Assembly: GCA_905221605.1 (NCBI GenBank)
Contig: CAJNDS010001635.1
Location: 124,001-188,000 of the forward strand
Source of the DNA: Symbiodinium natans
Lineage: Eukaryota > Sar > Dinophyceae > Suessiales > Symbiodiniaceae
DNA length: 64,000 nucleotides
Direction of reading: 5' to 3'
Shown: positions 46,011 to 58,365 of the stretch, piece by piece
How the letters are laid out: every line of letters starts with the position of its first letter
How positions within the stretch are numbered: the stretch's first letter is position 1
Notes under the pieces: generated by a model
Databases searched by the model: none
What the model saw: only the letters and a program-made list of their open reading frames with translations
Told to the model about the DNA's origin: nothing
Made by a program: the position numbers and the translations under genes

Positions 46011-47323
46011 TGTATCACCTCAAATCTGCAGCCAGAGCTTTCTTCAGCCCATGCTGCGCTGTTTTGCTGTTTTGGCTGTGCAGACGGTTAGAGACTTTTC
46101 CAGCACCTTCTGAAGCTGAACGCAGTAGTGGGCCCCCCTTGAACACCAGTATGCTTCACAGCATGCCACCTCCAATGTTCGAGCGTGCACTATCCGGATC
46201 CACAGTCAACCAAGGCACCTTGGTCAATGCCATCATCATGACCATCATCGTGATCGTGTTTCGGCACCCTCAGTTCATGCACCTTGGCACGTCCTGGAAG
46301 AGCAGTGCCCTGCCTCCCACAAAATCATATTGTAAATTCCACCCAACTCTGAATGCCTCAAGTTGCTAGGACTACTTCGGCTGAGGAGCTTGGGCGCGAG
46401 GAAAGCATTATGTTGATAAGGCCTGTGGACGAAAGCAGGTAACAGGGTTGTCTAGTGCCAGACAGATTCGGATTGTTCTGTATATAATCTTTGCTAGGTC
46501 GAATGCACCCGCCCCCGTGTTTTGACGGACAGGGCCTTCAAACCCTGTATACCTTATGCAACCCTACAACATGCGCATGTGTTGTCGAACCTTTCGACCC
46601 ACAGCTTCGCTCAAAGCGATCAAGAAGGCCCCCCAAAAGTGGCTCCAAACAGAAACGAAAAGACAAAGCTGGAAGTTTTCCAGGCAACTCACTGCTGCGG
46701 AACCAGCGCAGACCATCGTCGTCATGGGGCCACTCGGTTTAGACTTCAGGGGATTTGTTTGCGTGGCTTGTTTCGGGTGTTGGGATGTGGGGGCCGGGTG
46801 GGGTGGGGGTGGGGTTTTGAGTGTAATTTCGAGAGCATGACAGCTTTAAACCCCTAACCCAGTAATTGTTCAGGGTCTCGTGTTTGTGAAGCGGTAGATG
46901 TATGATAAGCCTGAGCAATTCACTAAGGGAAAAAAGAGAGGGGGAGAGAGAGCGACAGAGAGAGTAGGTGCAGTGTGCTGTTAAGGGTCGTGTTAGAGGG
47001 ATGGGAGGGCCGAGCCGAACTCCGAGCCACTTTTTCATTGAGGCATCGAGGACCACAGATGAACTAGCTGGCAGATGGGAGGTTGTGGGGCGATGAAGCA
47101 GTGCTGTGCGGGTGAGTGGTCCTGGGGGAGCCGAGACAACAACAGTAGCAGCTTGCAGGGGGAGAAGGAACAAGGGCCACAAAGAGATTGGGGTAGGGTC
47201 AGGAAGGGGGCGGGGCAAACTAGTGGTGCCGTGTCTCTCCAACTGCCCAAATCCGAGGCGTCCCGAATACCAGGGCGGGCGTTGACGCCCGGGGGCTTGC
47301 CCCCTTGCCCCCAAGAAAGGAAG
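46011..47323. other. No gene recognised; possible exon-like stretch
   Basis: Plus-strand 46010-46369 is open with an ordinary composition and a hydrophobic stretch (VNAIIMTIIVIVF), but it begins inside fold-back element A5 and has no recognisable domain. 46524-46857 is open in two plus frames. Not called. Confidence 0.3.
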
Positions 47324-47412
47324 GAAAGAAAATAAAGAAAGAGAGAAAGAGAGAGAGAGAGAGAGAGAGTGCGACGAGCGAGCGAGAGAGCGAGAGAGAG
47401 AGAGAGAGAGAT
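47324..47412. repeat. GA-rich microsatellite
   Basis: GAAA, GAGA and GAGC units run for about 90 bp. A related GA tract lies at 46929-46965, and another at 49285-49317. Confidence 0.95.
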
Positions 47413-47928
47413 ATTTTTAAACATCAGTCTTTTCACAGATTCCTCGTTTCATACTCATACTTATATCTCCCGCTTCATATATCAACCCTGAATCTCCAAA
47501 CGCCCTATTTGTACTTATCGTTTTTGTTCTGTTTGCATGAGGTCGATCATGCTGCTGCAGTCCCTGATCCTCTGGTGTTGCTACGGCAAGGGCCTAGACT
47601 GCCTTCGAGCCCTCTGCTGCCGACGCAGCAACTGAGCCGGCCGGAACCCGCATGGGCTATTGTACCCTATAACCTTAAAAAGGCCCTTTATAGGCTTGGT
47701 TGGGGGGATGGTAAGGCCTGATACTGGTACGGGTTGGGGGTTTAGGGATTGGGCTTATAGAGTTTTTAAGATAGGGCTTTTAAGGGGTATTGGGGTTTAG
47801 GAAAGGTGTTTTTTTGGGGGAGACTGTGCTTCCTAGGACCTTCTGGAGCCTGTGTTATGAGGTTTCTGCGTTTGCTTGTGTAATGTCGGCCTACCTGGCG
47901 ACAAAGAAAGGATCCGAATCTCTTCTTT
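47413..47928. other. No gene recognised
   Basis: ATGGGCTATTGTACCC at about 47651 resembles the inverted-repeat element at 14541-14611. Otherwise nothing is seen. Confidence 0.4.
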
Positions 47929-48032
47929 GTAGCCCAGTAGTACCCTTTACCCTTTTTTTTGGTTACGGTTCCCTTATGAAATAACCAACCCAAAAAAGGG
48001 TCCCCTTATTATAATATGGATACTGGGCTACC
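47929..48032. mobile_element. Inverted-repeat element
   Basis: GTAGCCCAGTAGTACCC at the left and GGATACTGGGCTACC at the right are inverted. Inside, ACCCTTTTTTTTGG faces CCAAAAAAGGGT. About 104 bp. It resembles family C in design (a GTAG end and a GGGTCCC/CCCTTT interior) but its ends differ. Confidence 0.75.
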
Positions 48033-48295
48033 AAGTATATAACTGCTGTCTGTGCGGGTCTGTTCGTCTTGGAATGCCGTTCAGCACCATTAGGCTGGAC
48101 AGGCATAGTGGCAAGTGAGTGGCAAATTCCTACCGTACCTTGTGCTCGACAGCACCTCCTGGCGGAATCTTGTGCACACCAGCTGAACGCTGAAGAGCCT
48201 GCACCAGATGGGCTTGTGGGAACTCTTCTTAGCCCCTCGGACTCCTCACACTCGACACACGAGAAAGCCTCCAGCTCAGGCCGGTGGGTGAGTAC
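48033..48295. other. No gene recognised
   Basis: Nothing but a short open frame. Confidence 0.4.
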
Positions 48296-48342
48296 AGGGT
48301 TTAGGCTTAGGGTTTACGGTTTAGGGTTTAGGGTTTAGGGTT
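48296..48342 (+). repeat. Interstitial TTTAGGG block
   Basis: Six units with TTTAGGC and TTTACGG variants. Confidence 0.85.
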
Positions 48343-49489
48343 TGCTGTATAGCGCTGAAGCTTTACTTGCAAGAAGTCGAAGGGCAACATGTGTGATTAC
48401 TTAGTTTCCTGCAGCCCAGCATCCTAGCGCAGTCCAATTGGGGACAGTGGTTGGCAAGTGAGCCAGGGAGACCGGATGACCGATGAACGGATGCACTTAG
48501 ACTTAGAGCCTAGTAGGTAAGACGTGACAACCACAATAGTTATGCGTGATGGGCCTAATCATCATAACAACGTAGTAACAACAACACTACTGAGCAGGGT
48601 CGAGGGTGCTGATGCTCTGTTTCCTTGGGCACTGCAATGCGGTAGGTGATGGTGCAATACTCGCCCCTCCCCCCCCCCCCCACCCTATCAGAACCTTTTT
48701 CTCCTGTGTAGCACTAGGAAAGACCCGGAACACGGCCAATCCGATACTCCCATGGTCGAAACGCGCAACCACAACCAGTTGCGTGGAGCACCATTGGATG
48801 GACATGGTGGGACAGAGTGCGCTTATCGGGCATTTATAAGCCACTCCTGGTCAAAACACGCCAACTGGCTTCAAGGCACCACTTGAATTATCCAGTAGTC
48901 TTCTGGGCGACTCTGACTGAAGTCATGTTGCCCGGCATCGAACCCGCGCTTGGATCCCCCTTTACGCGTGAACCCTGCCACAGGACCTTGGGATTCTGTT
49001 GTATGTTACCTTGCACCAGTAATTATAGGGTTTAGGTTTAGGGTTTAGGGTCCAGCTTCCAAAACTGGTTTGGCGTTTGATGAGGGCTTAGGTTCGGAGG
49101 GTGTTGGAAGCACGGCAGCAAGAATCAAGACATCGCAATTGCGAGGGCTGGGCCAACTAGTCGGGGGCAAAGGAAGGTTCGCTTACGGCAAGAAGGGTCT
49201 GAATGGTCTTGTTGAAAACACGTTGATCACATGTCTTTCTTGGAGCCCAACTCCGACAACACACTCTGGGTGGGACAGAAACAGAGAGAGTGAGAGAGAG
49301 AGAGAGAGAGCGCGAGAGTGCTTCAGGGTCATGTGGTCATATGGTCCGTGTTAGGCCGAGTACAAACTCAAATATCGCAGACTGTGGCCCCCAATGCAGG
49401 GTGAGACAGGTGGCCGGCGGACGGATGTCGCACAAGCGAGCTTCCACCCGATGAATCGTCTGAGCCTTGCGCGCAGAAAAGACAAGCTC
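48343..49489. other. No gene recognised
   Basis: A C run at about 48667-48681 and a GA tract at about 49285-49317. TTTAGGG words occur at 49029-49050. A tRNA-like GGGTTCGATGCC on the minus strand near 48935 lacks the matching arms, so no tRNA is called. Confidence 0.45.
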
Positions 49490-49529
49490 ACCCTAAACCC
49501 TAAACCCTAAACCCTAAACCCTAAACCCC
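49490..49529 (-). repeat. Interstitial CCCTAAA block
   Basis: Five perfect CCCTAAA units. A further three units lie at 49786-49812. Confidence 0.9.
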
Positions 49530-49812
49530 CTTGTGGCAACTCGAGCCAGTCGTCTTGGTTTCCTGCATCCCACGGCTTTCCCAGCAAGCCCCTCCGGGGT
49601 TTTCCCAAGTTTCAAGCATCTGATAGCTTCCTATTATGGGGCTTGCGGATTCCCTTATACAAAAGGCCCCCAACAAGGTACCCCGATTATCAACCCCCCT
49701 TTTGAGGCCGATCATGAGGCTCAGAGTTCCCTTGGGCTCTTTTGGTTTCCGGTGTTCCCAGGCACACGCGCACGGCGCGTGCACCCTGAACCCTAAACCC
49801 TAAACCCTAATA

Positions 49813-51151
49813 CATTGTAGCATGCTTCCTTACGGAATCAGCTTGGCTCGAGGCCTATAAATCTTAAAAATCGTGAGTTGCATGATAAGATGCGGCCGTG
49901 CCAGGTCTGCCGCAGAACAACTCGCAGGTGGTAAGCAACTGCGATGGAGTGCGAACAGGTCGGAGTTGCTTGTTCTCGGGGAGGGATCTGGGTTGAAACA
50001 AGGTTTGGGGCGGGGATGGGCGGGAGGGGCCGGGGGGGGGGGGGGGGGGGTGAGTTAGGCTAGTAAGGGAATGGTTTAGAGACGGAACAACGACGAAGTC
50101 CTTTTGGGTATCAGGGTATAAGCCTTGGCCCGAACGCCAAAAGCTGACGGAAACAGGCAAGGATCTTGGGCTTCATTAGGGTTTTCAGCAGGGCTCACAG
50201 AGATTATCTAGGCCCCACCCCACTCAATTTCAATGCTTTAGGCCGTTCTCTGACCATCCTTAGCTGTACTGAGAACTCCTCTTGGGATCATCCGTTGGGG
50301 GTTTAGGAGGTCGAGAAGGGACACGAAGCAAACAAAACAAGGTACTCTTCTCTCATTGACTAGAACTAGAATCACTCAGGCTGTGCTTTCAAGGACTTAA
50401 GGCTTGAAGCGATTCAACAAGGTCTCCAGCTTTGTCTTTGGCTTTGGTGCGTTTCAGCTGCTTGTTTTTTGTGCCAAGAGGCCGAAAAGTTTTCTAGATG
50501 AGGTTGCCCTGGGGGATGGCCTTGTTGGAAGGGCGCTTTTAGGTTGCAGAGGGCTAGTAAGAAGCGTTGTTTTTGGTCCAGTTAAATGAGGGCATGCCAG
50601 CGGAAACCTGCAACATCCCCTGCAGGTGAGGTCTGTCACCAGACTTGCGCACCCGGCTACCGGAATACCACAGCCGAAGTGGACTATGTTTGCAACTCGA
50701 CGACTGCCTGCCACAAACCCTAACTACATACCCTGCCTGCAACCCCAACCTGTTCAAATCAACAGGTCATCGCCCTGTAAATTTCGGGTAAACCTACCCC
50801 CCGCCCCCCCACCCCTCCCCGCTCCCAAACTCCAAAGGTAACACCAATGGCTTCGTTACTCACGATCACGAGCTTCAGTGTCAACCCATCCCGTGCGACA
50901 CCTCCGCGACATTCGACCTCGTTACCTTCAGCTGTGACCTGACAGCAGGGTGCTTTCTCGACTTTTGGGTGATCTGCAGCTTCACCCGGGTGTTGCAGGT
51001 CTCGTTTGCTTGAGACCCCAGAGCATCATGGGGCTTGCTGCTTGATTGCTGTTCAAGGGCACCTTGCGTCTTAGTGCTTCTTGCTCAACGTACCAGGCTC
51101 GAAAATCACTTGTCTGTGCCCTGAGGACTCAACTAAATGCCCAAGCCTGCT
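49813..51151. other. No gene recognised; poly-G tract
   Basis: A run of about 19 G lies at 50033-50051. The frames on either strand are short and overlapping. Confidence 0.45.
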
Positions 51152-51250
51152 GATATGGGTGGTACTCTAAATTGGGGTCCCTTTCATTTTTCTTTTCAGG
51201 ATGCCGTCCTACATATAAGATCCAAAAAGGGTTTAGAGAACTACCCATAT
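51152..51250. mobile_element. Fold-back element family C, copy 2
   Basis: GATATGGGTGGTACTCTAAA at the left and TTTAGAGAACTACCCATAT at the right are inverted, and a GGGGTCCCTTT interior is shared with the copy at 15981. Confidence 0.8.
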
Positions 51251-52218
51251 CGAGCTTCTCCATTGGCAGAAAGTCTGGTGGCACGGCTTCGAGGTCAGAG
51301 AAGGCGTGCGCGACCCTAAATAGCCACAATACCCTACACCTCACAAGCCCTAGCAGCAGAAGGTTTAGGCGCTTGAGTCTGCAGGGCTTAGTCGGTGAAG
51401 TTCCAGGTCAGGTTGGCCGGGGGCTGTTCTAAATGCGGGCTAGTACCCTTATAGATACCCTGTACTGTAGCGCGTAAAATCCTTCCCCTAGACTATGTTG
51501 CATGAAGGCAACAAAGCACAAAAAACAGTTCCCTTGAGGACAGTCGAGGGCCTCCACAAAAAAAAGGCCTCAGCCTTCGTTCCAGGTGCAGGGGTGGCCT
51601 TCGGCGGCAGCTGCTTCGCAAGCTGCATGGATGGCTACTACGCTCCGGCTGAGCAGTGGACTTGCGGTGTTTCGGCCCTTATTTTGAATTTTCGGGGGTG
51701 GGGGATTCAAGTGAGTTGTTGTTGGGGGCTTCAGGCCTGCGTCGGCCGAGAAAACCTTACGTCTGAATACGGGAGTTCAGCACAGAACTTCCTGGAACTT
51801 CGAGGCGTGAGGTTCTGTACACGCTGCACCTTATGCACCTGGCGTGGGCGTCCCAAGAATTTCCACGAGCAACGATTCGCTAAACCATAATGAAGCCCCT
51901 CAGCTGACCCCTCAATGTGTAGAGAGGGTAAAAACTTTGCACTTTGTCTGAAAGCGCTTCTGATTTGGATATGAAGCCCAGTTGGTGCAATTGCTTTGTG
52001 GACCCGAAGTCCCTACAGGATTCGCTGCTGTAGATCCTGTCTTCTTTGGTGTTAGAACTCTAGATAGGTTGTTTCCCCCCCCCCCCGCCTAGTGGGCTTC
52101 AAAGAAGGATCATGTTTAGGAAAATTTCCGATGGTTCCAAAAAGATATTCTAGAGCTGTCTGAGGCGACGACTCCTCTAGCTTGCCGCTGCTGGGAGGCC
52201 GGCGTTGAGTTTGTATGT
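51251..52218. other. No gene recognised
   Basis: A 131-codon plus-strand frame at 51495-51890 has no motif. A C run lies at 52075-52086. Confidence 0.4.
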
Positions 52219-52312
52219 GTGTAGTTCTCTACATTGGGCTCAGATTTGGGGGTTCCCAATTCTGTTTAAGGTGCGTATTACATAGGGATCCACAAAATTT
52301 GGAGAGCTACCC
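52219..52312. mobile_element. Fold-back element family C, copy 3 (diverged)
   Basis: GTGTAGTTCTCTACATTGGG at the left and the right-end AAATTTGGAGAGCTACCC form imperfect inverted ends. The interior has diverged from copies 1 and 2. It lies about 1 kb from copy 2. Confidence 0.65.
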
Positions 52313-55020
52313 TTCTGCTCTTGACTTGGCTTCGGTCTAACCCTAAACCCTGAACCCTTTTGGGGGGGGGTGGAATTTGTGTATTGGGAAGTTGGAACGA
52401 GCATCTCCGGGGCACAACCCTGGGGCTCCTAGAACTTCAGAGCGGGCAACGTCATCGGTTCACTAGAACTAGGATCCATTGTTGCATTTAGGGGTTTTTT
52501 AAGGTTAGGAGAAACATATTTGGGGTTTTTAGGGGTTTGCTAACTGTAAGAAACCGTATATGTGCTGTAGAATGAAGCATCCAGTCCACGACCCTCAACA
52601 TGCCTCAGTTGCCCTAAACCCTGAACCCTAAAATCCAAAGAAACGAAAGTGTTCGACCTCGGGGTCCCCCAACGTGCAAAACTCAAACCTCAGCAGAGCT
52701 TAAAGTACCTCCCCTTTGGGGTTACCATTATGATTGACAATAGCTAGAATTCTGAGCCCAGGCTTTTCTGACAACTCGGGCGTTTCCCTTCGGGGCGTGA
52801 TGCCTGACTGTACTGCCCTCCCCTGCGCATCTTGCATTCAGGATGAGGGGATGAGGGCTTGCATGTGAGAGCAGCACTGCAACAGATCAGCATTCACCAG
52901 CTCACATCATTCTAGCCTCGTGCTGTCTTGGTGGAGAAACTCAAGTAGAAGTTGCAGAGTAGCTGTGCAAGAAAAGCCCGGTAACAAAACCAAACCTTGG
53001 ACCCCCCCTGACGCTGGTTGGCATCGAGTTTCCGAGAAGAAAAAAGCCATGAAGAGTTCCCCAGCAAACTTGCGCCTGTGCATGTGCCACTCAGGTATAC
53101 AACGTGCCAGTGGGGTCCCAGTACACGCACAACTGCAGCGGAGTCTCCACAGGCAGGAGCTGGAATCCAAAACCGCAGACCCATTCAGGGGCGATCGAAT
53201 CTCGCAGAACTCCCGTGCCCTATGTAAAGCACAAAAAGCACATATCGGAAAGGAAGCGTGTGCTTGTGTATATTTTCTGATCCAGGAATCGGAAGTCGTT
53301 TGTGTCCTGTTCCATCTGGGGTGTACTCGCAGACTTTCATATCTTGGTTGGTTTGGAGTACATCAAATGATATAGGGAGTTCAAGTATCCGCGATGCCTC
53401 AGAAACATCTGGGAGCAAACCCCGGCCCTCAGCGGCTTAGGGTTTAGGGTTCACAAGTTTAGGGTTTAGGAACTGTTTGGCTTTCGGCTGGACAAGATAT
53501 TTTTGGACCACACAAACTCTTTGCATCAGGTGGCAGTTGCCAAGTCGCTTGCGCCGAAGGTTTCGCGGGCCCTTCGGAGGCTCGGTATGCTGATCATCGA
53601 TCCATATCTCATGTTGTCACCCCTTTAATCCACGTCTCCCTCTGTCCCGAGATGCGCCTAACTTTGTCATAGTTGGGTACCATTTTGCATTTTTAAGCCC
53701 AATAGGGAAGTAAAAATGAATTTTCAATGTTATACCAACCATGAACCAGCTAAACTCTAAACCGCAAACTCCCGAAACTAGCGGCAATCTGGCTTAGATG
53801 GCGCATTGCAGGTCTTGACCTGCGGCACGGACAGGGCTTTCAATGGGACTTTTCCACTTTGCCCCTTGGCTCTGTCTGAGAGTCTACGGTCATTTTCGGT
53901 CAGTGCCTGGTGAGTTGCTCTAAATGAAGGTTCCCTTGTAGACTAGACCCTAAACCCTAAACCCTAATAGAGGAGCCAGAAGTTTGACAAGGCCGCACAT
54001 GGAGATTCAGTTAAAATGCCTGCTTCGCTCCATTCTTCGCCTCTAGAGCCTCCGTCTGTGCATTTGGGCCAGGCTTAACTGCTGAAACACTGCACTTTGA
54101 AACTCGATGGGTTTAGGGTTTAGGGTTTCGGGTTTAGGGTGCATTTCTAACTATAAGTAGAGTATGATGGCCCCCCCAAACCCCCCCGGGCGCCGGTTAT
54201 CGCCCGTCAACTATACTGTGTGGTTGCCCTGTGTCTAACCCAAGTTATGACAGCCCATGAACCTTCAAGTGCTGAGGGCGACGTGAGGCTTTACTTCCGA
54301 AGCATGGCCCTAGAAGGTGTGGTATTTTCCAAAGGTGCGAGGGGTTCCAAATGTGATATGATGAGTGCGTCAGGGATGCTGAAATGCTGAATCCTTGCGG
54401 TGAAGACTCCCCCTATAACAGCAGTTGGACATTATCCGACCTGAAGATATAGATCCGAGTATGTAGGGCATTACCATCACAGGGGCTAATGTTACGGCAG
54501 GGCGGCCTAGATTCACATCAGAAGCTGTCCCTTCAGGGCGCTACTTCTGGGGCTTGGGGATGTTTAGCGGTCACAACTTTAAGGGCTTATACCCTCAGAC
54601 ATGTTCCGCCCAGACTTGGTTCATGGCCCTCAGGTCTTTTCGTCACATCGACCGCCACATCATCATCGAGCACCACCTACTCGACTACCGTGACCTCGTC
54701 TGTGACACTGGCCACTCGGCACCAGAGTGTCGATCAGGGGTCTCTCAGCAGAACTTCCGCTCTTGGCCCTAAGAGAATTCACCCGGCGTCAGAACCCTAA
54801 ACAATATGGCTGCGGCCACAGCACCTGCTTCGTGGGTAGGACGGGCAAAAGAAAGAGCACCAGCTGGTGCCCATTTTGGTGTCGAGAAAGTTGATCCTTG
54901 TTTCCGTTTCGTTGCCTCCCTCGTGTTGTGCTTGATCCTAATCTTGATTGTGGCTCATTGAAATTCCTACGAAGCTGCGTGGCATGCGCTAAGGGGAGAC
55001 TTTGCCTTCGAACACTTGGC
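52313..55020. other. No gene recognised; a few telomere-type words
   Basis: TTTAGGG or CCCTAAA words occur at 52338-52355, 53436-53468, 53946-53970 and 54109-54142. A 151-codon plus-strand frame at 52920-53375 is overlapped by two minus-strand frames and has no domain. The frame at 54489-54800 has a Ser/Thr-rich patch only. Confidence 0.4.
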
Positions 55021-55140
55021 ACCCCCACCCCCCCAACCCCCCTAACCCCCCAACCCGCCTCCTAACCCCCCCTTAGCCCCCCCCACCCCCCCCAACCATC
55101 CCCTAAACCCCCCGAACCCCCCCCTACCGCCCCTCACCGC
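55021..55140. repeat. C-rich tract with runs of 4-8 C (G-quadruplex-prone on the minus strand)
   Basis: More than ten C runs are separated by AA, TAA or A spacers (CCCCCCTAACC-type units). The opposite strand meets the usual G-quadruplex pattern many times over. 62138-62245 is its near reverse-complement in style. Confidence 0.85.
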
Positions 55141-55977
55141 AAAAGCACCCCATTGAAGCGAGGAGCTGAAACGTTTAGGGTTTAGGGTTAGGGTTTAAGT
55201 GAAGCTACATATGTCGAGTGGCAGCAACTCCGGGCGAAGTGGCAAGCCTGTTGCAAAAGGGTTAGGGTTTTGGAGTCGTTTCTCTTTCAATCGTCTCGAT
55301 CGCGCTGGTGGCCGGTGCCTGTAAACTTGTAAAATGGCAGAGCTGGACCATTTATGTTTACTGGACAGCCTGGAATTCCTAACCGTTTCCGACTGCTTCC
55401 TCCACGACCACCATTAACGCAGAGACTCAGGCACGGAGAGCTGGTTAAACCCTAAACTTGAAGCAGTTTCATGGGTTGGGTTTTAATGTTTACGGTGTAC
55501 AGGTTTAGGGTTAAGTACAAGGGTTGTTTCAAAAGGGTTTTGGGAACATGCGCGGGGTCACGCTGTATTCGCAGCGGTCGTTGTAGGCTTTCCCGGCTTG
55601 GCCTTCAGTCCGTGGATTACTGGTGGAGTTGTTTCTTTTTAGGCTTGCCATGCGCTAGTCTTTTGATCCGCCAGAAAAAGTGATGGGGCGCACGTTGGCG
55701 CAGTCGTCGTTTAGAGGGTTTTGGGGTTGGGGTTGAGGAGGCTCACGGGCAAGAGGAACAGGGGCAAAAAAAGTGTAACCTATGATTGTTTGTTGTTCTA
55801 ACCGTGTTTGGCTGACCATGAATGTTCATGTAACCCCTCGCCTGCTTGCTGTCAAGGAGCTTGAGTCAAGGAAGCCATACTATCTAGCACTTCTCCCTCC
55901 CCACTTCCCCCATTCCCCCCTTGGGCGGGCCTGGAAAGCAAAAGTACGACTTACGCTGGAATGTGATTCCCTAAGCC
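55141..55977. other. No gene recognised
   Basis: TTTAGGG words at 55174-55196. A 70-codon frame at 55471-55683 has no motif. 55846-55871 shares a 26-bp stretch (three mismatches) with 60170-60195. Confidence 0.4.
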
Positions 55978-56074
55978 GGATGCCACCTCTTGTACTAGCA
56001 GTCCTTAATGGGGATTACGTACCCCCTATTATCATCCCAATTAAGGACTGTTAGTAGAAGGGAGAACATCCCAA
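55978..56074. mobile_element. Fold-back element family A, copy 6 (left end mutated)
   Basis: The right half, GGACTGTTAGTAGAAGGGAG and AACATCCCAA, is clear. The left half reads GGATGCCACCTCTTGTACTA and AGCAGTCCTTAA, so it is eroded. The core GGGATTACGTACCCCCT is typical of the family. Confidence 0.75.
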
Positions 56075-56800
56075 CCCTAAACCCTGAACCGCAGTCGCAG
56101 TATGATGTTGCAGCCCTGGCTTGTTTGGAATGCTTGGAGAAGCCCAGGAGATAACAAGCACGAGCATCAGCCTCACCTCCACGACGGTCCACACGACACT
56201 GGCCGTTCTAGCTTGCCCAGAGGCCAGGCTTCTACTGCAACCACTGTTTTTGGTTTTCGACGTTGAGGAATCGTTGAGGGCTGTGCGGGCGTTCGCTGCT
56301 GGATCATCTTGATTATTGTGTTACGTCCAGTTACAGGCATGGCAAGGTTGACACTGCTTTGTCAGTAGTCGTGCTAGGGATCAGGCATCTGCAGACACGG
56401 CTTGCTGGCACCGACCTGCATCCCCAAAACGCCTGCCTCTCAGCATTAAAAAGTTCGAGAGGGGCAAGGATCTCGAATCCGGACCATATGAATCAGGTCC
56501 CCCAAAATTCGGTCCAGCTTACATAACTAGAGTTAAAAGTAAAATGTGTGCATATATATATATATACATATTTTTTTATTTATTTATGTATTTATTTATT
56601 TATATTTATAAACGAGGTTTACATACACGCTTTTTGTTCTAGACTTGTGGGTTCCCCATAACCCTAAACCAAAAACAGAACCTAAACCCTAAACTCTAAA
56701 CCTGCCAGGCCAGTTTGCCAGCTTTGGAGAGCACCGGGTCGTTTGTTTGCCTCGGCGACAGCGCTGTTGGCCAGGCTCCGTCGGTAGGTTTGGGCTTCAG
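56075..56800. other. No gene recognised; AT-rich tract
   Basis: A (TA)n tract at 56555-56566 and (TTTA)n variants at 56571-56606. CCCTAAA-like words at 56660-56702. Confidence 0.5.
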
Positions 56801-56807
56801 ATTCCTT

Positions 56808-56852
56808 AGGGTTTAGGGTTTAGGGTTTACGGTTTAGGGTTTAGGATTAGGT
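56808..56852 (+). repeat. Interstitial TTTAGGG block
   Basis: Six units, with TTTACGG and TTAGGATT variants. A further short run of GGTTTGGGGTTT variants follows at 57011-57048. Confidence 0.85.
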
Positions 56853-57048
56853 TCCAAGGTTTTGGGTTTCGGTGCTTGCCCATCGAACTGCATGAAGGCG
56901 GAAGAAACTGCCGCTTTTCTGGGTTTTTGAAATTGGGCTCGGGCACCTCAGAACGGCCTCATGTCGGGATGCCATTTTTGAGAAGACCTCAACCAAGTCG
57001 CAAACTTTACCCGGTTTAGGGTTTGGGGTTTGGGGTTTGGGTTTAGGG

Positions 57049-58365
57049 CCACAAAGGGTCTCCTAGGGGCCCAAGGCTCACATTCACCTTTTCGGAGTTA
57101 CAGTGCCATCCTGTCTGGTCAGCAGGAGTGCCGCGCGCCTTGCCAGTACAATCAGCGCCTTGTCTCGCACAGATGTTGTGTTGTTGGAGTGCTTGTGCTT
57201 GTGGAGGGAGCTTGCCATGGGAATACAGGTCGAAAGGTTTCAGGGTCAATCGCCTAAGGCAAGGCAAGAAGGGAAACCAATCTGCGCATCAAGCTGTTGG
57301 GTCACAGCGCACATGTAACACCTCGCTTCTTCATGCAAAGCATATGTTTTCAGTAGAGCAAGAATTGCAAGCATGTGTAGAAAATTGCACACCGCTGAAG
57401 AATGTATAGTTCTAACACCAAACCCAGTTGCGGAAGTTAGCTAACTGTGCCAACTTAGTTACAACTTCCACCCGAAGTCAATCCCAGTTAGCAGACTTAT
57501 TAACACATCTTGCGGAAACTTTTGAATTTGCTAGGGTTTGCTTAACACTTATAGCTTCTACTTATAATTCAGGGGCCCCACTCTGTAAACCAGTACATCC
57601 AGCAATTCGGGGTGTGAGAGCCGAAGCTCGTAACCCTCACCACCCTCTTTCCGCCAGAAGCTCCAGGACTGGCTCCCCGGATATGGCTAAGGTGCTGTGC
57701 AGGTGCCGCGGTGAGATTTCTGAGGGTTGCCCGGGTGTGAGGATCTGGAGCTCAGGGTTTGGAGTCTCCGGCTTAGGGTCCTTCTGTGGGCTTTGGGGTT
57801 ATGGGGTCATATGGTTCAATTGCCTCCGAAACTGGCCCTCGAAAGGGGGAAGCATGGAGGAGTGGGGCAAGTCCTGGTGCTCGTCTTGGTGTACTTGGGA
57901 GGCGTTTCAAGGCTTCATTGAGGCGTTCTCCTCCTGAGGGTGTCGGAGTACCACTGGGAAGCGATGTGGCTTGTGAAGCTTACTCATGATAGACCCTTTA
58001 GAAGGGGTTCCGCACCATGTGTGGCACAGGTCTTGGTCGTTAGCTTAGCTTCTCATGACGCATGCGCGAGTTACAGAAAGTCAGACGGCATCTTCCCTTC
58101 AGCCAGCAGGTACGACTATGAATGGGAGCTCCTCGAAGAATGCCCCAGGCACTCTTCCGAAATCCCTTTCGTCATAGATGTGGGTCAAGGGAATCTGATC
58201 CATCCTCTTCGGTTGAAGGAAGGTAGCGACTCTCCAACCGGTGGGTGCAGCCCTCATACGAAGTTCAACCTGCTTTGCAGCTGAACTTTTGTGGAAAGAG
58301 CCAGATTCAAACCCTCGAAAGTTTAAGGAGCCCACTGCTAAAACCTAAACACACGGACCTTGAGC
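57049..58365. other. No gene called; exon-like stretches
   Basis: Plus-strand 57428-57600 (AT-richer, balanced composition) and 57940-58284 (114 codons, ordinary composition) look more protein-like than the background. No domain is recognised and no splice structure can be proposed with confidence. Confidence 0.25.

Noticed and set aside
48925-48965. tRNA-like GGGTTCGATGCC (minus strand)
   Set aside because: The T-arm does not pair properly, and no acceptor or anticodon arm can be laid out around it.
57428-57937. 169-codon plus-strand frame considered as a gene
   Set aside because: The first part is protein-like, but the later part runs through telomere-like words (GGGTTTGG, CTTAGGG), and no domain is recognisable; left as an exon-like stretch only.
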